The position numbers and the translations under genes were made by a program. Below are positions 1 through 7,121 of a DNA stretch of 12,445 bases, one piece after another (within the stretch, counting starts at the first letter, position 1; every line of letters begins with the position of its first letter). Below the pieces are notes generated by a model. The model was not told the origin of the DNA and made no database searches. It saw nothing but the letters and a program-made list of their open reading frames with translations. The DNA comes from DATKZB01 sp035528235. GTDB lineage: Bacteria; Planctomycetota; Phycisphaerae; FEN-1346. The stretch is taken from positions 1 through 12,445 of the forward strand of contig DATKZB010000368.1 of the NCBI GenBank assembly GCA_035528235.1. The letters are read 5' to 3'.

Positions 1-15
1 CCCAGCAACGCTGAG

Positions 16-51
16 AAGCCCCGGGCCTGACGAACCCGGGGCTTGCTTTTT
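16..51 (+). terminator. Intrinsic terminator of the gene left of the window
   Basis: A perfect 10-bp inverted repeat (AAGCCCCGGG at 16-25, CCCGGGGCTT at 35-44) encloses a 9-nt loop and is followed by GC and then five T residues (47-51). This is the classical Rho-independent layout for rightward transcription, so a + strand gene probably ends just outside the left edge. Confidence 0.85.
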
Positions 52-105
52 CCCCCGTGCGATGGCATCCTTCACACGCGCCACCCGACGAGCAAAGGAA
101 CCCCC

Positions 106-177
106 ATGCCCGCCGTCAGCGACGGCCGCCTCTTCCTCCGCGGCCCCAAAAACCTCTACTGCATCGGCAAGGAGTAG
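106..177 (+). pseudogene. C-terminal remnant of a PQQ/BamB-like beta-propeller protein
   Basis: An ATG at 106 opens a 23-codon frame ending at TAG 175-177. Its product contains SDGRLFLRGPKNLYCIGK, which closely resembles the last blade of BamB/PQQ-like beta-propeller proteins, whose C termini typically read (A/S)DGRLYLRG..LYCIGK. The same frame is open upstream only to a TGA at 28-30, inside the terminator hairpin, so no parent protein is attached. AAAGGAA at 94-100 could act as a ribosome binding site, so expression as a micropeptide cannot be excluded. I think a decayed or rearranged gene tail is likelier. The resemblance is from memory of the family. Confidence 0.5.
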
Positions 178-221
178 CCGCCCCTGGCGACCCTGACCCC
201 GCCTGGGCCCGCCCAACCTAT

Positions 222-249
222 TTGACCTGGCCCGTTCCTGGCGTATAGT
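222..249 (+). promoter_or_regulatory. Sigma70-like promoter for the 305-2548 gene
   Basis: TTGACC (222-227) and TATAGT (244-249) are separated by 16 nt, matching five of six bases at each consensus hexamer. Transcription would start near 256 and give a leader of about 50 nt before the ATG at 305. The same -10 word and spacing recur at 6822-6849. Confidence 0.6.
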
Positions 250-304
250 TCTCCATGGGCTTTTGTGATTCGGGTGCCGTTTCGGCTATGGGACGGGGTT
301 TGGC

Positions 305-2548
305 ATGCGTTTTCGCGTCGGCATGGCGATAGGGCTGGTCCTGGCTGCCGCCGGGCCGCTGCGGGCCGACCGTACCCTCTCGGCCGACGCCTACCTCGAC
401 CGCCTGCACGGCATGTGGCTGGGCCAGATACTGGGCAACTACGCCGGTCGGCCTGTCGAAGGCCAGCGGCCGCGCGGCGGCCTGACGTACGACGTCCCCT
501 GGGACACCATCCTGGCCACCAGCACCTGGCAGGGCGACGACGATACGTGTTTCGAGTACCTGTACGGGGGGATGCTAGCCTCGACCGCTTCGCCCACGTC
601 GGCCCAGATCCATGACGCCTGGCTGGCGCACGTGCCGGCAACCTCATTTTACATCGCCAATCGCCAGGCCCGCTGGCTGATGGATTACGGCCTCTCGCCG
701 CCCGAGACGGGCGGCATGGCGCAGAACATCCACTGGTACGCCATCGACTCGCAGATTACGACCGAGGGCCTCGGTGCGGCCGCGCCCGGCATGCGCCAGA
801 CGGCCGCCGACCTGGCGGCCGCCTTCGGCGGCGTGAGCAACGACGGGTTGGCCCTGCACGCCGCCCAGTTCTACGCCGCGATGTACGCGGCCGCGCCCTT
901 CGAGACCAGCGTCGAGACCGTCGTCGCCAAGGGCCTGGAGGTCGTCCCCACGACGTCGCGCACCTGCCAGGTCATCCAGGACGTGCGCACCTGGTACGCC
1001 GACGACGCCGCCGACGGGACGCTCGAGTGGCGGACCACCCAGGAGAGAATCTACGACACGTACGGGTCCGCCGGCAGCGAGGGCAGCCGGTACCGGGGCT
1101 GGATCGAGTCGGCCGTCAACACGGCCCTGACGACCATGGCCATCCTGTACGGGCAGGGCGACTTTCGCGAGACCGTCGCCATCGGCGTCCAGGGCGGTTT
1201 CGACTGCGACTGCAACCCCGCGACGGCCGGCGGTCTCGTCGGCCTGATGGTCGGCTACACCGGTCTGCCGGCCGACCTGACCGCCGGCGCCACCGACGAG
1301 TACGAGGTCGCGGGCCTGGCCAACATGCCGCCGCCGCTCAAAGTCTCGGAGATGGCCGGCCAGTGGCAGGCGGCGGCCGAGCGGCAGATCCTGGACGCCG
1401 GCGGGACCATCGACGGCGCCGGCCCCGCCCGCACGTATCACCTGCCCGATGCCGACGACCTGGCCCCGCTGGCCGAGAGGCCCGACCCGGCCGGGCCCGC
1501 GGGCCTGGTGGGCCTCGCCCGGACCATCGGCGGGTCCGCGGCGGTCTCGGCCAGCGTCGACCGGCGGATGCCCGCTTACGACCGGCTCAACCTCGACCAG
1601 GTCGTCGACGGTATCACCGACGTGTCGTACAACGGGCACCTGCCTTACACGACCAACGACGGCGCAAACCCCCAGCCCGAGGGCGGCGACTGGTATGCCC
1701 TGGCCTTCGACCGCCCGCTCACCTTCACGTCGGTCGTCTTCTGGGAGGGCGACATCCAGTGGGACGGCATCAACAACGACCCCCGCGTCGTCACGCCCTG
1801 GGGCGGGTACTTCGAGAACCTCGCCGTCGAGGTCCGCTGCGGCGGCGTCTTCGTGCCCGTCTCGGGACTGGCGCTGAGCGAGCCGCTTGACCCGTACACG
1901 TATTTCCAGCGCATCGAGATGACGTTCGACCCGGCCGTCGGCGACGCCATTCGCATCCGCGGCGACGCCGGCGGCACCCGCCAGTTCACGAGCATCGTGG
2001 AACTGGAGGCTCGCGGCCGCCTGGACCTGGCCGACGGCGTTCTGGTCGTGGACTACGCCGGCGGCGAGAGCCCCTTCGACGCCATCGCCGCACACGTCGC
2101 CTCCGGCCTGCACGGCGGCCCGAACGCGTACTGGGACGGTCCCGGCATCGCCTCCAGCGCGGCGGCGGCCGACGCCCAGCACCTGACGGCCCTGGGCATG
2201 GTCGATGACGCCGAGGCCGAGTCGGTCGTCGTCCGGTACACCTGGTGGGGCGACGCCAACCTCGACGGCAAGGTCGATTCCAACGATTACGACCGCATCG
2301 ACACGAACTGGCTGCTGTACGGCGAGGGTGGCAGCACGCCGCCGGGGGGATTCCGGTGGGCGGTGGGCGACTTCAACTACGACGGCCGCATCGACTCGAA
2401 CGATTACGACAAGATCGACACGGCCTGGCTTCGGTCGGGCGGGGCCGTCCTGGCCGGCGGCATGCCGGCCCCCGCGCCCGAGCCGGCCACGCTCGCGCTT
2501 CTAGCCCTGGGCGGCGCGGCGCTGGCGGCGCGACGGCGCCGTGGCTGA
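305..2548 (+). CDS. Exported ADP-ribosylglycohydrolase-like protein with discoidin-like domain, dockerin and PEP-CTERM signal
   Basis: The 747-aa product begins with a signal peptide (about 1-21, ending LRA-D). Residues 27-330 look like the ADP-ribosylglycohydrolase (DraG/ARH) all-helical fold. GDDDT (77-81) corresponds to the N-terminal metal motif, and GFDCDCNPATAGGLVG (298-313) to the C-terminal paired-Asp motif (D300, D302). Members bind Mg and remove ADP-ribose or hydrolyse related N-glycosides, but the substrate here is unknown. Residues 405-570 resemble an F5/8 type C (discoidin, galactose-binding) domain, and 572-645 are a linker. Two dockerin calcium loops follow, DANLDGKVDSND (650-661) and DFNYDGRIDSND (689-700). 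The end is a PEP-CTERM signal: PEP at 725-727, a hydrophobic stretch 728-742, then an Arg cluster. The ATG at 305 follows GGACGGGG (291-298) and gives a clean signal peptide; M7 is an alternative start. No exosortase gene is visible in the window. The fold call is confident, the enzyme activity is not. Confidence 0.85.
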   Translation: MRFRVGMAIGLVLAAAGPLRADRTLSADAYLDRLHGMWLGQILGNYAGRPVEGQRPRGGLTYDVPWDTILATSTWQGDDDTCFEYLYGGMLASTASPTSAQIHDAWLAHVPATSFYIANRQARWLMDYGLSPPETGGMAQNIHWYAIDSQITTEGLGAAAPGMRQTAADLAAAFGGVSNDGLALHAAQFYAAMYAAAPFETSVETVVAKGLEVVPTTSRTCQVIQDVRTWYADDAADGTLEWRTTQERIYDTYGSAGSEGSRYRGWIESAVNTALTTMAILYGQGDFRETVAIGVQGGFDCDCNPATAGGLVGLMVGYTGLPADLTAGATDEYEVAGLANMPPPLKVSEMAGQWQAAAERQILDAGGTIDGAGPARTYHLPDADDLAPLAERPDPAGPAGLVGLARTIGGSAAVSASVDRRMPAYDRLNLDQVVDGITDVSYNGHLPYTTNDGANPQPEGGDWYALAFDRPLTFTSVVFWEGDIQWDGINNDPRVVTPWGGYFENLAVEVRCGGVFVPVSGLALSEPLDPYTYFQRIEMTFDPAVGDAIRIRGDAGGTRQFTSIVELEARGRLDLADGVLVVDYAGGESPFDAIAAHVASGLHGGPNAYWDGPGIASSAAAADAQHLTALGMVDDAEAESVVVRYTWWGDANLDGKVDSNDYDRIDTNWLLYGEGGSTPPGGFRWAVGDFNYDGRIDSNDYDKIDTAWLRSGGAVLAGGMPAPAPEPATLALLALGGAALAARRRRG

Positions 2549-2644
2549 GGCCGGAGCGCGCGGCTCAAGAAAACGCTACCACCTTCCCCCCGGGCGGCAC
2601 TAGACTCTCGGCGTTGAGTCTCGGGGCCATGCGGGGGGCGCGCC

Positions 2645-5449
2645 ATGGACGAGGGTGTCTTCATCTGCCTGGGCGTGGCGGTTCTGGTGGCGTTGGCGGC
2701 CACGATTCCCCTTTCGATCGTCGCGGTGGTGCTCGCGCTTCGGGCCATCCGCCAGACCCAGTCGCTCGCGAGGCAGCTGAAGGACCGTCCCGCCGAGCCT
2801 GTCCCCGCCCGTCCGCCTGCCGAGACGCCGCGCGCGGCCGCCGTCCCACCGGCTGTGCCGTTGCCTCGGCAACCTGCGCCGCCGCCGCCCGCCGCTCCCG
2901 TGGTCGAACGGCCGACGCCTGCCGCCCCCGCGCCTCCCCCGCCGCCCCCGCCTCGGCCGCCGGTGCCGGCGCTTCGGCCCGGGCGCGAGCCCATCCGCTG
3001 GGAGGAGTGGATCGGCCTGAAGGGCCTGGCGCTGGCGGGCATCGTGGTGGTCCTGATCGGGGCGGCGCTGTTTGCGGCGTACGCGCACGAGCAGGGCTGG
3101 TTCGGCCGCCGCGGCTACTTCCAGACGGGGCTGCTGACGCTGGGGGGCCTCATCTTCCTGACCGTGGGCGAGGTGCTGGAGCGCCGCCGATTCGGCATCC
3201 TGGCCCGGGTGGTGACGGGCGGCGGCCTGGCGATGGAGTACTTCGCCGTCTATGCCGCATGGGGCCGGTTCCATCTCATCCCGGAACCGGCCGCCTGGAT
3301 CTTCATGACGGTCATCACGGGCGTGGCCATCGTCCTGGCCGTCCGGTACTCGAGCCTGGTCGTGGCGGTCCTGTCGCTGGTGGGCGGCCTGGCGGGGCCC
3401 CTTCTCATCCGGCCCGACCGCGACCCGGGGCACGTCCTCTTCCTGTACCTGGTGGCGGTGAACGCGGGCGTGCTCATCCTGGCGTACTTCAAGAAATGGC
3501 GGGTGCTGAACCTGCTGGCCCTTGCCGGCACCGTCCTCAACGTGGTCGTCTGGGTCTTCACCCATTACTATTACCACGGCGACACGGCGACCGAGAAACT
3601 GCCGTTTATCGTCGCGTACATGACGGTGCTGTGGGGCATCTACTTCGCCCTCTCGATCGTGTACCACCTGCTGGGTCGGCGCCGGGAGTCGCGGCTGGAC
3701 CTGTCTGTGACGATCATCAACGTGGTGGCCTACTTCGGCGGGCTGTACGCCTTGCTGCGCGCCGACCATCACCACTGGCTCGGCCCGCTGGCCGTCGTGC
3801 TCGGCGCCATCTACCTGGCCGAGGGACTGGCGGTGCGCCGCTGGGCGCCCGGGCAGATGCGGTTCGTCCTGGTGCAGGTGGCCCAGGCGCTGGGCCTGGC
3901 GACGCTGGCAATACCGATTCAACTGGAGGGCGTCTTCATTCCGATGGCCTGGGCCGCCGAGGCGGCCGTCCTGTGCTGGCTGGGCCTGCGTCTGGGCCAG
4001 CGGCGGCTGTGCGCGGCGGCCCTGGTGATTCACGTGGCGTCGCTCATCGCCCTCGGTTACTACGCCCAGGAGGCGTGGAACGCCGGGGGCATGCTGGTCT
4101 TCAACGCCCGGACGGCCACGTTCGGCGTCGTGGCGCTGGCCATGGCGCTGTCGGCGTGGCTGTACCGGCCGAAGGCCGAACGCGGGTCGGCCGAGAGCGT
4201 GGTCGTGACCTTCGCCGCCGCCGTGGCCCACGCCCTGCTGATGCTGCTGGTGGGCGTCGAGACGTACAAGTGGCACGAGGGCGCCGCCGAGGTGCTGCGC
4301 CGGCACGACCCGGCGAACCTCGCCGAGCAGATGGCGCACCTGGCCTGGGTCCGCGACGCCATCCTGGCGACGGGCCTAGCGGTGTACGGCCTGGTGGCCG
4401 TCGGCGTGGTGGCGGCGCTCAGGCGTGTGTTCCATCACGCGATGGCGTTGGTGGCGTTTGCGGCGTGCTTCGTCGTGCTGCTCATCGTGCAAGGGCACCT
4501 GCCGCCCCTCAAGTTCGTGGCCGGGTGGAACGAGGTCGGCGCCACGTTCGCCGGCGTGGCGGCGTGCCTGGCGGTGGCGGCTGCGGTCTCGCGGTACGCG
4601 ACGCGCGGCGTGGCGGGTGGCCGGGACTTCGCCATCGCGTACGAACTGCTCGCGCTGGCCGTCGTCCTGGGCCTGTACCTGACGGAGTTGGGCCGGGCCC
4701 AGACCCACGCTGCCGATGCCGACCTCGCCGGCCTGGAGGGCCCGTGGCTGGTGTGCCTGGCGGCGGCGGGGTGTGCCGTGATGGCCGGCCTCGTCATGCT
4801 GCGGGGCTTCTGGGTCCGGAGCCTCGCCCACCGCGCTGCGGGGCTGGCGCTGGCGGCCATCGCCGTGGGCCTGCTGGGCTGGCCGGCCGTGGGCAGCGAT
4901 TACGTGTACGAGACGATCCTGTGGCATCCGCGCGGCGTGGCGTTTGGGCTGCTGGTCCTGGCCATGGCGCTGGCGGTCGTCGGATACGCGCGGGCCCCGG
5001 CCAGGACGACCCCGGAACGCGCCTGCGCCGGGCCCGTCCTGGCGGTCATCGTGCACGTGGTCGTCCTGGTCTGCTTCACGCTGGAGGCCCAGGACTTCTG
5101 GGACGCCCACGCCCAGGCGTGGTTCCCGCACCGGGAACTCGACGCGTGGTACGCGCGGCACGCGACGCTGTCGGTGGGGTACGCGGCGTACGCGTTGGCG
5201 CTGCTGGGGGCGGGCATCCGGCGGCGGAGCAAACTCGCCCGTGTGGTGGCGCTGGTGATCCTGGGCGGCACGCTGGCCAAGGTGGGGCTGCTGGACCTGT
5301 CGCGGCTGGAGGCCATCTGGCGGATCTTCTCGTTCGTCGGGCTGGGCCTCCTGCTGCTGGCGGCGTCGCTCCTGTACCACAAATATCGGCATATCATCTT
5401 TCCAGCCGAGACACCCCGGAAGAAGGAGACCCCCGATGAGACGGCATAG
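2645..5449 (+). CDS. DUF2339 family polytopic membrane protein
   Basis: The 934-aa product has one N-terminal TM helix (about 5-32), a short charged segment (33-47) and a Pro/Ala-rich linker (48-112) with a run of nine prolines. A long multi-spanning core follows from about residue 117. The core opens with WEEWIGLKGLALAGIVVVLI followed by LFAAYAHEQGWFG, and closes with LAKVGLLDLSRLEAIWRIFS plus a last TM helix. Both ends are characteristic of DUF2339. Many TM helices, probably more than 20, fill the region between. The biochemical function of the family is unknown, and I assign none. The start is the first in-frame ATG; only a G-rich stretch (2633-2638) lies upstream as a possible ribosome binding site. 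The 3' end overlaps the next gene by 14 nt, so the two are probably translationally coupled. Nearly one in ten linker codons could mistranslate or be mis-assembled in such GC-rich sequence, but the frame is intact. Confidence 0.85.
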   Translation: MDEGVFICLGVAVLVALAATIPLSIVAVVLALRAIRQTQSLARQLKDRPAEPVPARPPAETPRAAAVPPAVPLPRQPAPPPPAAPVVERPTPAAPAPPPPPPPRPPVPALRPGREPIRWEEWIGLKGLALAGIVVVLIGAALFAAYAHEQGWFGRRGYFQTGLLTLGGLIFLTVGEVLERRRFGILARVVTGGGLAMEYFAVYAAWGRFHLIPEPAAWIFMTVITGVAIVLAVRYSSLVVAVLSLVGGLAGPLLIRPDRDPGHVLFLYLVAVNAGVLILAYFKKWRVLNLLALAGTVLNVVVWVFTHYYYHGDTATEKLPFIVAYMTVLWGIYFALSIVYHLLGRRRESRLDLSVTIINVVAYFGGLYALLRADHHHWLGPLAVVLGAIYLAEGLAVRRWAPGQMRFVLVQVAQALGLATLAIPIQLEGVFIPMAWAAEAAVLCWLGLRLGQRRLCAAALVIHVASLIALGYYAQEAWNAGGMLVFNARTATFGVVALAMALSAWLYRPKAERGSAESVVVTFAAAVAHALLMLLVGVETYKWHEGAAEVLRRHDPANLAEQMAHLAWVRDAILATGLAVYGLVAVGVVAALRRVFHHAMALVAFAACFVVLLIVQGHLPPLKFVAGWNEVGATFAGVAACLAVAAAVSRYATRGVAGGRDFAIAYELLALAVVLGLYLTELGRAQTHAADADLAGLEGPWLVCLAAAGCAVMAGLVMLRGFWVRSLAHRAAGLALAAIAVGLLGWPAVGSDYVYETILWHPRGVAFGLLVLAMALAVVGYARAPARTTPERACAGPVLAVIVHVVVLVCFTLEAQDFWDAHAQAWFPHRELDAWYARHATLSVGYAAYALALLGAGIRRRSKLARVVALVILGGTLAKVGLLDLSRLEAIWRIFSFVGLGLLLLAASLLYHKYRHIIFPAETPRKKETPDETA
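5421..5428 (+). promoter_or_regulatory. Strong ribosome binding site inside the end of the DUF2339 gene
   Basis: AGAAGGAG lies 7 nt before the ATG at 5436. It sits within the last codons of the upstream gene and fixes the start of the DUF3999-like gene inside the 14-nt overlap. Confidence 0.8.
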
Positions 5450-6749
5450 CCTGACGGCGGCGCTCGTGGCGGCGGCCGCAGCGGCGATGCTGGCGACCGC
5501 GGCACGGGCCGACTTCGACCCGGAGGCCTGGCGCCTGTTCCGCGACATCCAGGTGCCCGAGGGCGCCACGGGCCGGCACGCCCGCCTGGCCCTCGACGCC
5601 AACGTATGGGACCACGCCGCCGGGCCGGCCCTCCAGGACCTCCGCGTCCTCGCCGGCGACACCGACGACGTCGGCTACGCCGTCTTCGTGCCGGCGAAAC
5701 CCAGCGTCCGGGCCGAGGAACGCCCGGCCCGCGTCCTCAACACGGCCAAGCGCGGCGACGAGGCGTCGGAACTGACCCTCGACCTGGGCGACGGGCCCCC
5801 CGTCACGAACCGCATCCGAATCCGGACGCCCGCCGAGAACTTCCGGTGCCCCGTCACGGTCGAGGGCTCCGACGACGCCAAGGCCTGGAAGACCCTCCGC
5901 GACGACGGCGGCATCTTTGCCTTCACGGGCGACGTGGCCAAGCGGTTCACCACCGTCTCGTTCCCCGACGCGCGGATGCGGTACCTGCGGGTCGTGGTCG
6001 GGGCGCCGGCGGGCGCGAAGCCCATCGACCTGGAGGGCGCGACCGTCTTCCAGGAGGTCGAGACCGGGCCGGGCGACCTGCCGCTGCTGGTCGAGCGGCC
6101 CGTCCAGGCCCGCACCGAGACCGTGCAGGACACCGAGACGTGGTACACGCTCGACCTGGGGGCGAAGCACCTGCCCGTCAGCGAGGTCCGCATCGTGACG
6201 GGCGACGAGAACTTCTCTCGCCCCGTGCGCATTGACGTGGGCGACAAGGCCAGGATGCCGAACCGGGCGGGGTCCGGCATGGTCTTCCGCTACCGGACGG
6301 CGCGGTGCAACGAGGAGCGGCTGACCGTCGAGTTCGCCGAGGCGTTCGGGCGGTACGTCCGGGTCCGCATCGCCAACGGCGACGACCCGCCGCTGGCCAT
6401 CTCCCAGATCGTGGTGCGCGGCCGGCCGCGATACGTCTTTTTCCCGTTCGAGGCGGGCCGCCGCTATCGACTTTTCTACGGCAACCCCTCGGCCCGGGCG
6501 GCGCAGTACGACTACGTCAACGTGTTCGCGCACCTCGACCGAACCGAGGCCATCGAGGCCCGGCTGGGTCCGCCGCAGCCCAACCCGCGGTTCATTGCGA
6601 CGCGCGACGCCCTGCCGCCCCACCCCTGGCTCGTCCGGAACCAGTGGGTCCTATACGTGGGGCTGGGCGTGGCGGTGGCGGCCCTGGCGCTCATCGCGGT
6701 GCGGGCGCTTCGGCGACCCCCGGCCGACGACGGGGCCCCGGCCGCCTGA
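5436..6749 (+). CDS. DUF3999-like exported protein with C-terminal membrane anchor
   Basis: The 437-aa product starts with an Ala-rich signal peptide (about 1-25, ending ARA-D). It ends with one TM helix (about 403-424) followed by an Arg-containing cytoplasmic tail, so the body lies outside the cytoplasmic membrane. Two related beta-rich segments are visible: TNRIRIRTPAENFRCPV (124-140) and SEVRIVTGDENFSRPV (249-264). Each is followed by a strand pair of the type MRYLRVVVGA (181-190) and GRYVRVRIAN (305-314). This looks like a tandem pair of discoidin/galactose-binding-like domains. Length, topology and position directly after a DUF2339 gene match DUF3999, whose members accompany DUF2339 genes in other bacteria. 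The function is unknown; a partnership with the DUF2339 protein in the envelope is inference from gene coupling. Start choice is secure because of the AGAAGGAG site and the signal peptide. Confidence 0.75.
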   Translation: MRRHSLTAALVAAAAAAMLATAARADFDPEAWRLFRDIQVPEGATGRHARLALDANVWDHAAGPALQDLRVLAGDTDDVGYAVFVPAKPSVRAEERPARVLNTAKRGDEASELTLDLGDGPPVTNRIRIRTPAENFRCPVTVEGSDDAKAWKTLRDDGGIFAFTGDVAKRFTTVSFPDARMRYLRVVVGAPAGAKPIDLEGATVFQEVETGPGDLPLLVERPVQARTETVQDTETWYTLDLGAKHLPVSEVRIVTGDENFSRPVRIDVGDKARMPNRAGSGMVFRYRTARCNEERLTVEFAEAFGRYVRVRIANGDDPPLAISQIVVRGRPRYVFFPFEAGRRYRLFYGNPSARAAQYDYVNVFAHLDRTEAIEARLGPPQPNPRFIATRDALPPHPWLVRNQWVLYVGLGVAVAALALIAVRALRRPPADDGAPAA

Positions 6750-6821
6750 GCCGGTCGAGGCCCCGCAGACGGGCCTGCCGGCGGCCGCCAAGAAGAAAAA
6801 CGCAAAAGTCGGCCTGGGAAC

Positions 6822-6849
6822 TTGACAACCGGCGTTTTGCGCGTATAGT
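6822..6849 (+). promoter_or_regulatory. Consensus sigma70-type promoter of a non-coding transcript
   Basis: A perfect TTGACA (6822-6827) and TATAGT (6844-6849; five of six) are separated by 16 nt. This is the strongest promoter-like site in the window. It lies 72 nt after the DUF3999-like gene and points into a stretch without a convincing gene. Expected transcription start is near 6856. Confidence 0.75.
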
Positions 6850-6855
6850 ATCAGT

Positions 6856-7087
6856 GTGTGTGGGAACGATTGGCGTCAGTAGTCCCAAATCTCATTTCTG
6901 ACGCCCATCGTCGTACAATCATGTTTCTACAGTCTGCCGTAGCCGGGAGCCCGCGCGAACCGCGGGAGGGGTGTGTGGCGCCTGAGAGGTGCTGTCTTCG
7001 GAAGTGAAGCGGCATCACCGTAGTCCGGGGGAGTGTTCGGCAACCGGGGCCGTCCGGGAGGGATTCGGCCCCGGTGCCTTTTTTTTT
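6856..7087 (+). ncRNA. Candidate stand-alone structured RNA, about 230 nt, family unknown
   Basis: The stretch runs from a consensus promoter to a strong intrinsic terminator. No + strand gene follows for over 2 kb, which argues against a riboswitch or leader. Visible helices are: ACGAU plus GGCGUCAG (6866-6870, 6872-6879) with CUGACGCC plus AUCGU (6898-6905, 6907-6911), 13 bp with one mismatch; CCCGCG/CGCGGG (6950-6955, 6961-6966) closing a 5-nt CGAAC loop; GGUG/CACC (6988-6991, 7016-7019) extended past one mismatch by UGUC/GGCA; and a C(UUCG)G tetraloop at 6996-7001. A 28-codon frame at 6921-7007 lacks a good ribosome binding site and I do not call it. The length would suit 6S RNA, but I could not fold it into one long rod. 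It lacks the tmRNA, RNase P and SRP signatures I know. Ends are inferred from the promoter and terminator. Confidence 0.6.
7039..7087 (+). terminator. Intrinsic terminator ending the candidate ncRNA
   Basis: GGCA-A-CCGGGGCC (7039-7051) pairs with GGCCCCGG-UGCC (7067-7078), giving 12 bp with one bulged A and a 15-nt loop. Nine T residues follow directly (7079-7087). This is a very strong Rho-independent terminator for + strand transcription. Confidence 0.9.
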
Positions 7088-7121
7088 GCGCCCAGGGCGT
7101 TGGGGCGGCGAATCGCGGTGT

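Noticed and set aside
644..2182. 512-codon minus-strand open frame antisense to the glycohydrolase gene
   Set aside because: Val/Gly/Arg-rich with no recognisable motif; the sense frame has a signal peptide, dockerin and PEP-CTERM tail.
2602..2620. GACTC/GAGTC hairpin between the first two genes
   Set aside because: Only 5 bp with an 8-nt loop and no T run, so I do not call it a terminator.
2600..4339. 579-codon minus-strand open frame antisense to DUF2339
   Set aside because: Product is low-complexity His/Gln/Arg/Gly sequence typical of antisense frames in GC-rich genes.
2245..5439. 1064-codon + strand open frame overlapping the DUF2339 gene
   Set aside because: Its product is rich in Arg, Gly, Pro and Ala with no domain character. 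It is a GC-driven shadow of the DUF2339 gene, which has clear TM helices and family motifs.
6861..6887. Pseudoknot between UGGGA (6861-6865) and UCCCA (6883-6887) in the loop of the first hairpin
   Set aside because: No linker is available to span the 13-bp stem, so the two could not form together; at best it is a competing fold.
6921..7007. 28-codon ORF in the candidate ncRNA
   Set aside because: No ribosome binding site and a product without recognisable features; stable hairpins cover much of it.
6988..7019. SRP RNA domain IV suggested by CGGAAG and GAAGC words
   Set aside because: The GNRA-capped hairpin and the conserved symmetric internal loop are missing; the loop here is C(UUCG)G.
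6965..7035. TPP riboswitch suggested by GGGGUG followed by CUGAGA
   Set aside because: The second conserved half (CCUGAUCUGG...CGNAGGGA) is absent, and no gene follows downstream on the same strand.
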